Part shown: piece after piece, positions 24,238 to 32,699 of the stretch
Numbering within the stretch: the first letter of the stretch is position 1
Layout: every line of letters begins with the position of its first letter
Source: Spirosoma panaciterrae DSM 21099
GTDB taxonomy: Bacteria > Bacteroidota > Bacteroidia > Cytophagales > Spirosomataceae
NCBI RefSeq assembly: GCF_000374025.1
Contig: NZ_KB893195.1
Coordinates: 310,001 to 374,000 of the forward strand
Direction: 5' to 3'
DNA length: 64,000 nucleotides
Notes under the pieces: generated by a model
What the model saw: only the letters and a program-made list of their open reading frames with translations
Databases searched by the model: none
What the model was told of the DNA's origin: nothing
Position numbers and translations under genes: made by a program

Positions 24238-25776
24238 ATGGAAACACTAATTTCAATCGACGATATCTTAACGCTTGGGCCTATTCCGGAGTCGTTGCAT
24301 ACGCCCTTTCTGCGGGTAGCCAACGGTCTGACTCAACGGGCCGAATACCCTAAGGAAAAAGTAATGGGGTTGCTGGCGCAGATGCTCCAGAACCCCAAAA
24401 AATTCGCTTACTCGAAAAACAAGGTAACCAACCTCGCCCGAGCCATTTATGACCTGAACAAGCAGGGTATTGCCATCCCCTTGAGCGAAACAGGAGCCAC
24501 GTTCCTGCCACCCGAACCAACGCCGTTTACGCTGAATGCCAGCGGGAGCCAGTCCGAGCAAACCTACGATCTGCGTACCGGGCCCTTGCCGTATGCCGTG
24601 TTTGGGCGGGAAAACATTGAAGAAGGGGCGCTGAAACAGATGGAAACAGCCGCCAGCCTGCCCATTTCGGTAGCGGGTGCGCTCATGCCCGATGCCCACC
24701 AGGGCTACGGACTACCCATTGGGGGAGTACTGGCGACGGATGCCAACACCGTGATTCCGTTTGCCGTTGGGGTCGACATTGCCTGTCGGATGTGCCTGTC
24801 CATCTTCGATTTGCCGCCTGCGTTTTTGAAACGGGAACCACACCTGCTGAAAAAATCGCTGGTGGAGCAAACCAAATTTGGGATCGGTGGCGAAACACGG
24901 ACGAAGTTCGACGAGTCGGTGATGGACCTGCCCGAATGGACAGCCACCAAAGTGATCCGCGATCTGAAAGACAAAGCCTACCGCCAACTCGGAAGCTCAG
25001 GAACAGGCAACCATTTTGTGGAGTGGGGAATCGTGGAAATCTACGCGCAAACGGATGCCGAAACAACCGGTCTCAACTTGCCTCCGGGTGAGTATCTGGC
25101 GTTGTTGTCGCACTCCGGTTCGCGGGGGTTTGGGGGAAATGTGGCGACCTATTATTCCAAACTCGCCATGCTGAAAACCAAACTACCCAAACAGGCCGCG
25201 CATCTGGCCTGGCTCGACCTGAACACCGAAGAAGGGCAGGAATACTGGATTGCGATGAATCTGGCGGGAGAATACGCATCGGCCAACCACCACGAGATTC
25301 ATAACAAGCTGGCGAAAGCACTGGGTGAAAAACCGCTGGTGATGATCGAAAACCACCACAATTTTGCCTGGAAAGAGCAGATGCCGGATGGCCGCGAGGT
25401 GATTGTCCACCGCAAAGGGGCCACCCCCGCCGGACCGGATGTGCTGGGCATTATTCCCGGCTCAATGACCCAACCCGGCTTTGTGGTACGTGGACGCGGT
25501 GACACTAACTCGCTCAACTCGGCCTCGCACGGTGCGGGACGACTGATGTCGCGGACGCAGGCGTTCAACACCGTCACGAACGCGCAGTTGAAGAAAGCCC
25601 TACAGGAAGCCGATGTGCAGTTGATTGGGGGAGACCTCGACGAAGCCCCGATGGTGTACAAAAACATCGAAACCGTGATCGACGCCCAACGCGACCTGGT
25701 ATCCGTTCTGGCAAAGTTCACCCCGAAAATCGTCCGCATGGCCGATGCCAATCGAAAAGAAGGCCGCGAGGACTGA
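24238..25776 (+). CDS. rtcB: RtcB RNA-splicing ligase
   Basis: This 512-residue protein joins RNA 2',3'-cyclic phosphate or 3'-phosphate ends to 5'-hydroxyl ends using GTP and Mn2+. All family signatures are visible: AHQGYGLPIGGVLATD, VGVDIACRM with the metal-binding Cys183, GSSGTGNHF with His259, LSHSGSRGFGG with His292, ENHHNFAW, and SASHGAGRLMSR whose His431 is the residue guanylylated during catalysis. The end (GGDLDEAPMVYKNIETVIDA) is intact. About 120 extra N-terminal residues compared with E. coli RtcB place it in the longer bacterial subgroup. No RtcA cyclase, Ro60 or RtcR is nearby; instead the neighbours are a slipin, tRNA-like RNA and a WYL regulator. Confidence 0.96.
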   Translation: METLISIDDILTLGPIPESLHTPFLRVANGLTQRAEYPKEKVMGLLAQMLQNPKKFAYSKNKVTNLARAIYDLNKQGIAIPLSETGATFLPPEPTPFTLNASGSQSEQTYDLRTGPLPYAVFGRENIEEGALKQMETAASLPISVAGALMPDAHQGYGLPIGGVLATDANTVIPFAVGVDIACRMCLSIFDLPPAFLKREPHLLKKSLVEQTKFGIGGETRTKFDESVMDLPEWTATKVIRDLKDKAYRQLGSSGTGNHFVEWGIVEIYAQTDAETTGLNLPPGEYLALLSHSGSRGFGGNVATYYSKLAMLKTKLPKQAAHLAWLDLNTEEGQEYWIAMNLAGEYASANHHEIHNKLAKALGEKPLVMIENHHNFAWKEQMPDGREVIVHRKGATPAGPDVLGIIPGSMTQPGFVVRGRGDTNSLNSASHGAGRLMSRTQAFNTVTNAQLKKALQEADVQLIGGDLDEAPMVYKNIETVIDAQRDLVSVLAKFTPKIVRMADANRKEGRED

Positions 25777-25787
25777 AGTTCATTTTT

Positions 25788-25820
25788 ACCTTCCCGAAAG
25801 TTTCGTGCTTTCGGGAAGGC
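25788..25820 (+). terminator. Terminator after rtcB
   Basis: CCTTCCCGAAAG (25789-25800) and CTTTCGGGAAGG (25808-25819) pair perfectly with a seven-base loop, 13 bases after the rtcB stop. The T-run lies on the wrong side for the plus strand (25782-25787), so it may also act on minus-strand transcripts. Confidence 0.7.
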
Positions 25821-25969
25821 TTTGAGCCAATTACTTTCAGCAATTTCCCCAAATACATTTTTCTTGCCAGTGTATTTGGGTAATAGGATGATTAGTACTT
25901 TCGTAGGTCTATAAATTAGCGGTAAGGCCAGGTCGACAATCAACTATTTACAAACAAACAATTTTATAA

Positions 25970-27118
25970 ATGACTTTACGGGAGATTTGTTTTACAGTAT
26001 TCTTATCAGCATTTGTACTATCAGGTTGTAATGGCCAAGACAATCGAATTTCTGAATTACCTTTTACACTAGACAAAAGACTACTGGTTTTCAAAGGGCA
26101 ACTAAACGGAGTTGAAACAAATTTTGCTTTTGACACAGGCGCTGCCGAAGGCATTGCCACATCCAATGAAGAAAATACGAAAGGAATTGAAAGAAAGACT
26201 TCGACACAACGTATATTAGATGGAAATGGCAAAATTGCTTATTTACAGACAGGGATAACAAAAGAACTTTCAATTGGAGATTTTAAGTTTAAAAATGTAA
26301 AGGCCACTATAACTGATATGCAATACTTACAATGTATGAACTTGTATTTATTAGGGGCCGATGTAATCAGACAACTAAACTGGGAAATTGATTTTGAAAA
26401 AATGACTCTAAAAGTTTCTAAAAATACACTTGAAACTACGGTAGATATGCCAATAATTCCGATAAATTATGAATACAACACAATCGTAACAAAACTAAAG
26501 ATAAACTCAATGGACTTTAAAAATGTCTTAATTGATTTCGGATACACAGGAGTTATGGAAATACCTACGGGAAATGGCACTATCAAACAGTTTATAGACT
26601 ATAAAAAAAGTAAAAACTTAGTGGCTACAACAGTTTCATCAACATATGCAGCTATAGGAATATCAAAACCGACTTTTGTAGAAAAGGTAACCCTTGATAG
26701 TCTAACCATTAATGGAAAACAATTCTATAACATTCCAGCAGAGTTTAAAGCAAATATCAATATCAAGCTAGGACTTAGTTTTTTTAGTTCAACCTGTAAA
26801 AAATTAATCATCAACAATAACGACAAAAAAATCTATTTACAATTAAAAGATAACTATGATTTCAAGAGTTCTTTTCCTGTTGCAGTGGTAATGAAAAATG
26901 GGAGCCTAAAAATAGCAGCAACTTCAATTAGTGATCAACTTATTGCAAACAGTTTTGTTATTGATGAAGAGATAAAAACTATTAACGGAAAGTCAGGAAG
27001 CGATTTTAAAAGTGAGTGTGAGTTTTTAAATTGGTATTACTTAACAGCCTGGGATAAGCTAATCATTAAGAAAATAAACGGACAAGAAATAGAAGTCAGA
27101 AGAATCCCTAACCGCTAA
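25970..27118 (+). CDS. Retropepsin-like aspartic protease lipoprotein, AT-rich
   Basis: This 382-residue protein has a lipobox VLSGC. It contains two pepsin-like halves: NFAFDTGAAEGIA at about residues 51-63, whose DTGA is the retropepsin catalytic triad motif, and VLIDFGYTGVMEIP at about 186-199, in which the triad is degenerate (DFGY). A C-terminal PDZ-like part follows (EEIKTINGKSGSDF, IIKKINGQEIEV). It probably cleaves peptides at the cell surface, if active. The gene is visibly far richer in A and T than its neighbours, with AAA, AAT and ATA codons, and it is bracketed by an 8-base inverted repeat. Recent acquisition is likely. Confidence 0.8.
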   Translation: MTLREICFTVFLSAFVLSGCNGQDNRISELPFTLDKRLLVFKGQLNGVETNFAFDTGAAEGIATSNEENTKGIERKTSTQRILDGNGKIAYLQTGITKELSIGDFKFKNVKATITDMQYLQCMNLYLLGADVIRQLNWEIDFEKMTLKVSKNTLETTVDMPIIPINYEYNTIVTKLKINSMDFKNVLIDFGYTGVMEIPTGNGTIKQFIDYKKSKNLVATTVSSTYAAIGISKPTFVEKVTLDSLTINGKQFYNIPAEFKANINIKLGLSFFSSTCKKLIINNNDKKIYLQLKDNYDFKSSFPVAVVMKNGSLKIAATSISDQLIANSFVIDEEIKTINGKSGSDFKSECEFLNWYYLTAWDKLIIKKINGQEIEVRRIPNR

Positions 27119-27119
27119 C

Positions 27120-27160
27120 ATTGACTTTAGCAAAATGGCGCTGGCAATTATAAAGTCAAT
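27120..27160. repeat. Inverted repeat at the downstream edge of the AT-rich gene
   Basis: ATTGACTTTA (27120-27129) is inverted exactly at 27151-27160 around a 21-base loop with its own GC-rich centre (GCAAAATGGCGC). ACCGCTAA (27111-27118), overlapping the stop of the gene, is the inverted copy of TTAGCGGT (25916-25923) upstream of it. It may be a terminator, or a recombination site of a mobile cassette. Confidence 0.5.
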
Positions 27161-27289
27161 TATGTGCTACTATCAGCTTCTTTCCAAGCCCGACATTATA
27201 AATTAAGCTACAGAATTAGTCATTGCCATTACACGATTCGCATCACATTAAAAAAAGACAACAAATATCTGTATATACAATAGCAATCA

Positions 27290-27853
27290 ATGCAAACAGA
27301 CGCCTTCACACTAACGATTCATATGGTATCGAGCCTGGATGGCATGATCGCCAAAACGGACAATAGCGTTTCCTGGTTTGAGACCGCCGACCACTACGAA
27401 AAAGGCGTCGACCTGACCGAAGAGGCTACGCAGGCGTTTTTGAAAACCATTGATTGCTATGTGATGGGTGCCCGCACCTACGAGCACGCGCTGGAACTGT
27501 CGAAATCGTATGGCTGGGCCTATGGCGATGTACCAACAATTGTGGTTACGAATCGGGAGTTGCCCATCGAAAGGCCTAACATCGAACGCTATTCGGGCGA
27601 TTTGAGCGTGCTGGTGAACGAACGATTGAAACCCGCTTACAAAACCGTTTGGGTAGTTGGGGGAGCCGAGCTTGCCAACGAGTTTATCCGGTTGATGCTG
27701 GCCGACGAAATCCGTTTGTCCATTCTGCCCATTATTCTGGGGGATGGGCTGCGTTTTTTTGAGCAGTTCGGGCAGGAACAGGCCCTGCACCTACTCGATG
27801 TGCGTGCCTACAAAAGCGGCATGGTCGAACTAGTCTACGAACTCAAAAAATAG
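27290..27853 (+). CDS. Dihydrofolate reductase family (RibD C-terminal-like) protein
   Basis: This 187-residue cytosolic protein of the RibD_C/DHFR fold begins TIHMVSSLDGMIAKTDNSVS. It carries the NADPH-site phrases DCYVMGARTYEHALEL and VWVVGGAELANEFI and the late LSILPIILGDGLRFFEQFG. Family members reduce pterin- or pyrimidine-like substrates with NADPH, but the physiological substrate of this YyaP/YwjB-like group is unknown. Base composition returns to normal here, after the AT-rich gene. Confidence 0.87.
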   Translation: MQTDAFTLTIHMVSSLDGMIAKTDNSVSWFETADHYEKGVDLTEEATQAFLKTIDCYVMGARTYEHALELSKSYGWAYGDVPTIVVTNRELPIERPNIERYSGDLSVLVNERLKPAYKTVWVVGGAELANEFIRLMLADEIRLSILPIILGDGLRFFEQFGQEQALHLLDVRAYKSGMVELVYELKK

Positions 27854-27926
27854 CGACTACCTGCTGAATGGGACCGAGTTACTTTTCTGTTTACCCCTCC
27901 CCTATTCAGCAGGCAGCCGCTATTCG

Positions 27927-28301
27927 CTACTGCCGACGGCGCTCCCGCATGGCATTCCGCATTTCGTCGCGCAGATCTTCATATTGCCTGTACTGCTCTT
28001 TGTTCAGTACCTCTTTCATCTCTTTATCCTTGCTGTTCATGATGGCTTTGGCGTCGCGCATTGTTTTGAGGTTACGTCCGCCCGTTTCCATCAGCGACTG
28101 AATCTGTTTGGCATATTTCAAATTGATGTCGGCAACTGTCGGCTCCTGCTCTGGCGACAGTTTCAGAACTTCCTTCATGCGGGCCGTTTGTCGGCTGGCG
28201 CGTTCTTCGGGCGTTCCAACAGGTCGTTGCTGGGCAAATGATCCAAACGAAAACAGGATCATAACAAACGATAACAGGGTAATTAACAGGTTGTTTTTCA
28301 T
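27927..28301 (-). CDS. Spy/CpxP-like small periplasmic protein
   Basis: This 124-residue protein has a signal peptide (ITLLSFVMILFSFGSFAQQ) and an all-helical body. One LTxxQ-like motif is LSPEQEPTVADI and a second reads LNKEQYRQYEDL. That arrangement is typical of the Bacteroidota Spy/CpxP-like family, which acts as an envelope chaperone or stress sensor in Proteobacteria. It lies downstream of, and in line with, the esterase gene. Confidence 0.7.
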   Translation of the reverse strand: MKNNLLITLLSFVMILFSFGSFAQQRPVGTPEERASRQTARMKEVLKLSPEQEPTVADINLKYAKQIQSLMETGGRNLKTMRDAKAIMNSKDKEMKEVLNKEQYRQYEDLRDEMRNAMRERRRQ

Positions 28302-28338
28302 ACGAATTCAGGTTTACTAGTTGAAAGAATGGGCCACT

Positions 28339-29268
28339 TTACGGAAGCGACCGGGTTTTGAAAAAACGCCAGATAAGGTCATTATTGACAAACGCCTGAG
28401 AGGGCATATCACTGGCGAAGCGGGTTTGTATTCCACCTGGCCAGGAATGTCCGCCATCGTTTGTTAAATAGTACTGAATGTCGGCCCCTTTCTGGCATGC
28501 TAGCCATTGGTAATGAACATAGCTGTCGGTCGATTGAACACTTTGTTTTTGAGCACTACAGCCCGCCAGATTAGCAAATACCGCAAGCGTGCTATCGACG
28601 GATGGATTCCAGTGACCACTTATCCCTTTGGTACCGACCCCTCCCCGATAAGGCACGTTCTGGTCCTGTTTCGAATGGATATGCAGGATCGGCATTACCC
28701 GCTCCGGGTTGCAGGGTGTTTGTACCTGCATGGTGCCTGCGTTGGGCGCAATAGCAGCCACTTTATCCGACAGTTCGCAGGCCAGTCGGTAGCACAACAT
28801 GGCTCCATTCGAATGCCCCGTTGCATAGACGCGTCTGGCATCGATTCGGTACTGAGTCACTAGTTTATCAATCAACTTTCGGATAAATCCAACATCATCC
28901 GTATGCTGTACCGACGCAATTTGTCCGCAGCAACCGCCTGCGTTCCAGGTACGAAGGCCCAGCACACCGGGGTTTTGCCACCCATCGGGATATACGACCA
29001 TAAACCCCTCCCGGTCCGCTTTTTCACTCCATTTCGACTGAGTAGCAAATTGCTGACCGCTCCCTCCTCCTCCGTGCAGAGCAATGACTAAAGGCAGGAC
29101 CTTCGTTGAATCCAACAGGCCAGCAGGTACGTGCAGCCGATACGTTCGGGTCTGGCCATTCTGGTGTAGCGTATCCCGAATGTCGGTCGAGGCTGATCGC
29201 TGCCCTCTCCCTTCCTTTGTCGCCAGCAGAGCACAGGCCAGCAGCATACCCAAAATCAGTTTATCCAT
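28339..29268 (-). CDS. Secreted alpha/beta-hydrolase esterase of the PHB depolymerase (LpqC) family
   Basis: This 309-residue protein has a signal peptide (LGMLLACALLATKEGRGQ). Motifs are the oxyanion-hole region LVIALHGGGGSGQQFA, the nucleophile elbow GHSNGAM, and DGGHSWPGG carrying the catalytic His. A cysteine-rich stretch (TWNAGGCCGQIASVQHTDDV) is typical of feruloyl-esterase/LpqC enzymes. It likely hydrolyses polymeric or aromatic esters outside the cytoplasm; the natural substrate cannot be read from the sequence. Confidence 0.88.
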   Translation of the reverse strand: MDKLILGMLLACALLATKEGRGQRSASTDIRDTLHQNGQTRTYRLHVPAGLLDSTKVLPLVIALHGGGGSGQQFATQSKWSEKADREGFMVVYPDGWQNPGVLGLRTWNAGGCCGQIASVQHTDDVGFIRKLIDKLVTQYRIDARRVYATGHSNGAMLCYRLACELSDKVAAIAPNAGTMQVQTPCNPERVMPILHIHSKQDQNVPYRGGVGTKGISGHWNPSVDSTLAVFANLAGCSAQKQSVQSTDSYVHYQWLACQKGADIQYYLTNDGGHSWPGGIQTRFASDMPSQAFVNNDLIWRFFKTRSLP

Positions 29269-29748
29269 ATAGATTTTTATTCCCGTGTAATGAACAGGTC
29301 AGTCGATTTCATTCTGCTTAATTCATCGACTGGCCGATGATGCAAACCTACTTACTATTGAAAACAACGGGATAAAAACTCAGGTGAAGGCGACAGATTG
29401 GCTGGTCAACCGACCGTAAGACCAGTCGAACACTCGTTCCGATCATAAACCTCTCGTTACGCAGGGGTGGTGCCCTGTTTTCTGATCGCGCTGGTACATG
29501 CGACAGGCAGCATACAAGCAGGCACTTCAGGAGATTCACTACAGGTTATCCAATCCATTTACAGCCTCATTCCCTGCTTTGTACCCATGCTGGCTTTATC
29601 TCAGGAATAAGGGTGGGTTAAACCTATAGCATACGTACGGGCTACTCAATAAAATAATTACCGTTCACACATATGTAATACTTTCAATATCAATAGTTTA
29701 GTAGTATTAGGGAGTACCACAATCTTCATATACTTAAACACTCCTGAT
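29269..29748. other. Divergent intergenic region without a gene
   Basis: I see no gene, RNA or repeat of note. A short CTGGTC...GACCAG inverted repeat lies near 29401-29425, and the last 100 bases before 29749 are AT-rich, as expected for a promoter. Neither is convincing as a site. Confidence 0.4.
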
Positions 29749-31794
29749 ATGTTTACACGTACTACGACTCGGGCACTCGGTTGGTTAATTGGATGGTTGT
29801 TGTTTGGCTGCTGGCATGCACAGGCCGAGGGTTTGCCTGCTTTCACAAAGACCGATTCTATTCAGTCTACTTCGTCTTTCATTGAGCGCAGTGGTGCTAT
29901 CGATCCTACCCCCATCAGTCTGACCGCCACGGCTGGAGTTCCGTTTAAATACGAGATACCCGTACTGCTGTCTGAAAATAATGCGAGTTACTCGTCGCCC
30001 CAGTTACCCGGCAATGGATTGCGCTTATCTTACGACACCTATCCCCCTTCTATCGTTGGTGCGCCAAATGCCACAGGGGTTATGAACCTAACCATCAATG
30101 CTCACAGTGTTGTAAACAATCAGGAGGAATCGGCCTGGGTACCCATTACCATTACGGTCAACGCTCCCACGCCCATTAGTTTGACCGCCACGGCTGGGCT
30201 ACCCTTTACATACCAGTTACCCGTACTCCTGTCCAGCATCAGTACAGCTTATACCTCGACAGAACTTCCTGGCAATGGCTTGCGATTGTCTTATGAAACG
30301 ATCCCTGCTTCTATCGTCGGCACACCCAATGCCACAGGGGTTATGAACCTGACTATCAACGCCCATAGTAATGTAAATAATCAGGAAGAATCGGCCTGGG
30401 TGCCCATCGCCATCACGGTCAATCCGCCTACCCCCATTAGTTTGACGGCCACCGTTGGGGTACCATTTAATTACCAGGTCCCGTACCTGTTACCCTACCC
30501 CGGCGGAACGTACACCGCATCGGGCCTGCCCGCCAATGGGCTGGAGTTTGCGTTTCCAGACTTCCCCCCTTCCATCGTCGGCACACCCACCTCAACGGGC
30601 GTAATGAAGCTGACTATTAACGCAACCATTACGGTGAATAGCCAGCAGGAAACGACCTGGGTACCCATCATCCTGACCGTTAACCCTTCACCTACTACCT
30701 TCGCCATTACGACCGTCAACCTGATCAGTTGTCAACCAACTGGTAATGACCAGCGGTTAATTAAAGTTAACCCCGTCTATAGTGGTCTGACCGGTGAGAA
30801 GATTGTTTTGGCCATTGCCTACGATAACTTCATCACCGATCAGCCAGGGCCTTATACACTTCAGGTGCCTACCAGTCAGCTTATTTTAACCTTTATCGCC
30901 CAACAGGGTAGCAAAACAGCTACTTACAACTACCGCTGGCTGGACGCCTGTACGGTGAGCCCATCCAATAGGCCGCCAACCACGGCCGGTATTCCTACTC
31001 AGACGACTCAGGTCGGACAATCTTTTCAGCTTAGTCTGGCAAACTACTTTACCGATCCGGATGGAAACCACTTAACGTTTAAGGCATCCGGTCTTCCCCC
31101 GAACCTGAGTTTAACCGGAGCTATCCTAAGCGGTACATCCTCCAGTACGGGTAGTTTTCCAATTAGTGTAACGGCGGTCGATCCAGGAGGCCTGTTTGTC
31201 TCGACGACTTTCCAACTCAACGTTTATGGCATCACTCCGCCGACTCAGTCCTTTGCGCTGGTGGGTGTAAACACGATGGGTTGCCAGAATTTAGGAGGTA
31301 ATCAGCGCCGAGTGACGTTTACGCCAGAGTACGTAGGTCTGACGGGCGAGCAGATTGTGCTGGCTATGACCAATGGCTATATTACTACGCAGGCTGGACC
31401 TTATACCCAGACCTTATCGACCGACCAGCCGCTGTTGACCCTGATTGCTCAGCAGCATGGCACTACATCCTCGTTCAATTACAACTGGCTCTCAGCCTGT
31501 GGCAGTGGGGCGCGTGGAGCGGCTGGGGAGCCCTCCCAATCCTTGCAGGTGAACGTATTAGGCAATCCGGTGCAGGGCGAGCAGGTGGAGCTAGAGATTC
31601 GGGGGGTGGTAGGAAGTTGGGTGGAGGTAGCCGTGCTGGATGCCCAGGGGCGCTCTGATTATCAGCAACGGTTGACCTGGTCAACGGATGGAAAGCGCGT
31701 CAGTGTGCCTCTGGGTCCGGGACTGGGAGTACAACTGGTCAAGGTTCAGACGGAGCGTCAATCCCAAACGCTGAAAGTGATCAGAAGCCACTAA
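29749..31794 (+). CDS. Repeat-containing surface protein with C-terminal sorting-type domain
   Basis: This 681-residue exported protein has a signal peptide ending HAQAEG. Three near-identical beta-sandwich repeats of about 87 residues follow (each starts PISLTATAGVPF or similar and contains SIVGTPNATGVMNLTINAHS), spanning about residues 60-320. Two copies of another module come next (TFAITTVNLISCQ and SFALVGVNTMGCQ, each ending with YNYRWLDAC or FNYNWLSAC), separated by a putative Ig/cadherin-like domain (FQLSLANYFTDPDGNHLTF). The last 85 residues (LQVNVLGNPVQGEQVELEIR to VKVQTERQSQTLKVIRSH) match a type IX-like sorting domain, so the protein is probably displayed or secreted. The function is likely adhesion. 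Confidence 0.8.
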   Translation: MFTRTTTRALGWLIGWLLFGCWHAQAEGLPAFTKTDSIQSTSSFIERSGAIDPTPISLTATAGVPFKYEIPVLLSENNASYSSPQLPGNGLRLSYDTYPPSIVGAPNATGVMNLTINAHSVVNNQEESAWVPITITVNAPTPISLTATAGLPFTYQLPVLLSSISTAYTSTELPGNGLRLSYETIPASIVGTPNATGVMNLTINAHSNVNNQEESAWVPIAITVNPPTPISLTATVGVPFNYQVPYLLPYPGGTYTASGLPANGLEFAFPDFPPSIVGTPTSTGVMKLTINATITVNSQQETTWVPIILTVNPSPTTFAITTVNLISCQPTGNDQRLIKVNPVYSGLTGEKIVLAIAYDNFITDQPGPYTLQVPTSQLILTFIAQQGSKTATYNYRWLDACTVSPSNRPPTTAGIPTQTTQVGQSFQLSLANYFTDPDGNHLTFKASGLPPNLSLTGAILSGTSSSTGSFPISVTAVDPGGLFVSTTFQLNVYGITPPTQSFALVGVNTMGCQNLGGNQRRVTFTPEYVGLTGEQIVLAMTNGYITTQAGPYTQTLSTDQPLLTLIAQQHGTTSSFNYNWLSACGSGARGAAGEPSQSLQVNVLGNPVQGEQVELEIRGVVGSWVEVAVLDAQGRSDYQQRLTWSTDGKRVSVPLGPGLGVQLVKVQTERQSQTLKVIRSH

Positions 31795-31805
31795 GAAAGG
31801 CGTTT

Positions 31806-31861
31806 TAGGCTCATTCCCCGAACCCGAATGCTTCATCTTTCAAGGTCGGGGAATGAGCCTA
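31806..31861. terminator. Hairpin terminator between convergent genes
   Basis: TAGGCTCATTCCCCGA (31806-31821) pairs perfectly with 31846-31861. It lies between the surface-protein gene and the convergent LytTR regulator gene. Confidence 0.7.
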
Positions 31862-31881
31862 TTTCAGGTTTAACAGCAGGC

Positions 31882-32679
31882 TCAAAACGCTTCCATCCAT
31901 TTCTTGAACAGACTCACCCGATCTTTGCTGATGAGCACCTGAACGCTGGATTCGGGATGCAGCCGAAGCTGGAGCCGCCCGTTGAAATACAGTTCAGCTT
32001 CCCGAATGCTGTTGCGAGCTACAATGAACTGCCGATTGGCGCGAAAAAACTGTTGCGGATCAAGTTGGGTTTCCAGATCTTCCAGAGTCAGGTCCATTAC
32101 GTAGCTAATCGGTCGATCCGACAGTCGGCGTTCAGTGGTCCGATCATGAAGCGTTGCCGAAACCACACCGCCCTCAATACCGAAATAAGCTACGTCGGCC
32201 ACTTTGACAGGCATCAGCTTATCCCGGAACTGTAGTAAAAAACTCTGCCGATAGGTTTGGGGCAGAAAGGCTCGCCCACTCAGTAAGGTCTGCATTTGCC
32301 GAATCAGCTCATGGGTTGCTGGCTGGGCCAGTGATCGATATTTTTGCAGCCCACCTTCAAGCGACTCCCGGTCAATCGGTTTCAGCAGATAATCGATGCT
32401 GTTGTGCCTGAACGCCCGAATGGCGTATTCGTCGTAAGCCGTTGTGAAAATGATCGGGCAGGCAACCGGCACGGTTTCGAGCAACGAAAACGACAATCCA
32501 TCGGCCAGTTGAATATCCGAGAAGATCAGATCGGGTGTAGGCAGAGTTGGCCATTGTACCCGTCCATCTTCTACGCTATCGATCACCCCAATTACGTGCA
32601 GTTCCGGCTCAATTTCCCGAAGTAGGGCTATGATGTGGCTGGCTGCCGTTTGCTCATCTTCAATAATCAACACACGCAT
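31882..32679 (-). CDS. LytTR-family response regulator
   Basis: This 265-residue regulator has a receiver domain (residues 1-120: MRVLIIEDEQTA, DLIFSDIQLADGLSF with the phospho-acceptor Asp, PIIFTTAYDEYAIRAF, DYLLKPIDRESLEGG). The C-terminal LytTR DNA-binding domain spans about 160-263 (VADVAYFGIEGGVVSATLHD, LDPQQFFRANRQFIVARNSI). The kinase encoded immediately upstream in the same direction (20 bases apart) is its cognate partner. Confidence 0.93.
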   Translation of the reverse strand: MRVLIIEDEQTAASHIIALLREIEPELHVIGVIDSVEDGRVQWPTLPTPDLIFSDIQLADGLSFSLLETVPVACPIIFTTAYDEYAIRAFRHNSIDYLLKPIDRESLEGGLQKYRSLAQPATHELIRQMQTLLSGRAFLPQTYRQSFLLQFRDKLMPVKVADVAYFGIEGGVVSATLHDRTTERRLSDRPISYVMDLTLEDLETQLDPQQFFRANRQFIVARNSIREAELYFNGRLQLRLHPESSVQVLISKDRVSLFKKWMEAF

Positions 32680-32699
32680 GACAGATCATTGCTTTCGGT

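Noticed and set aside
27111..27160. Integron attC site
   Set aside because: The hairpin is suggestive, but the outer boxes do not match the RYYYAAC/GTTRRRY core sites, and no integrase is nearby.
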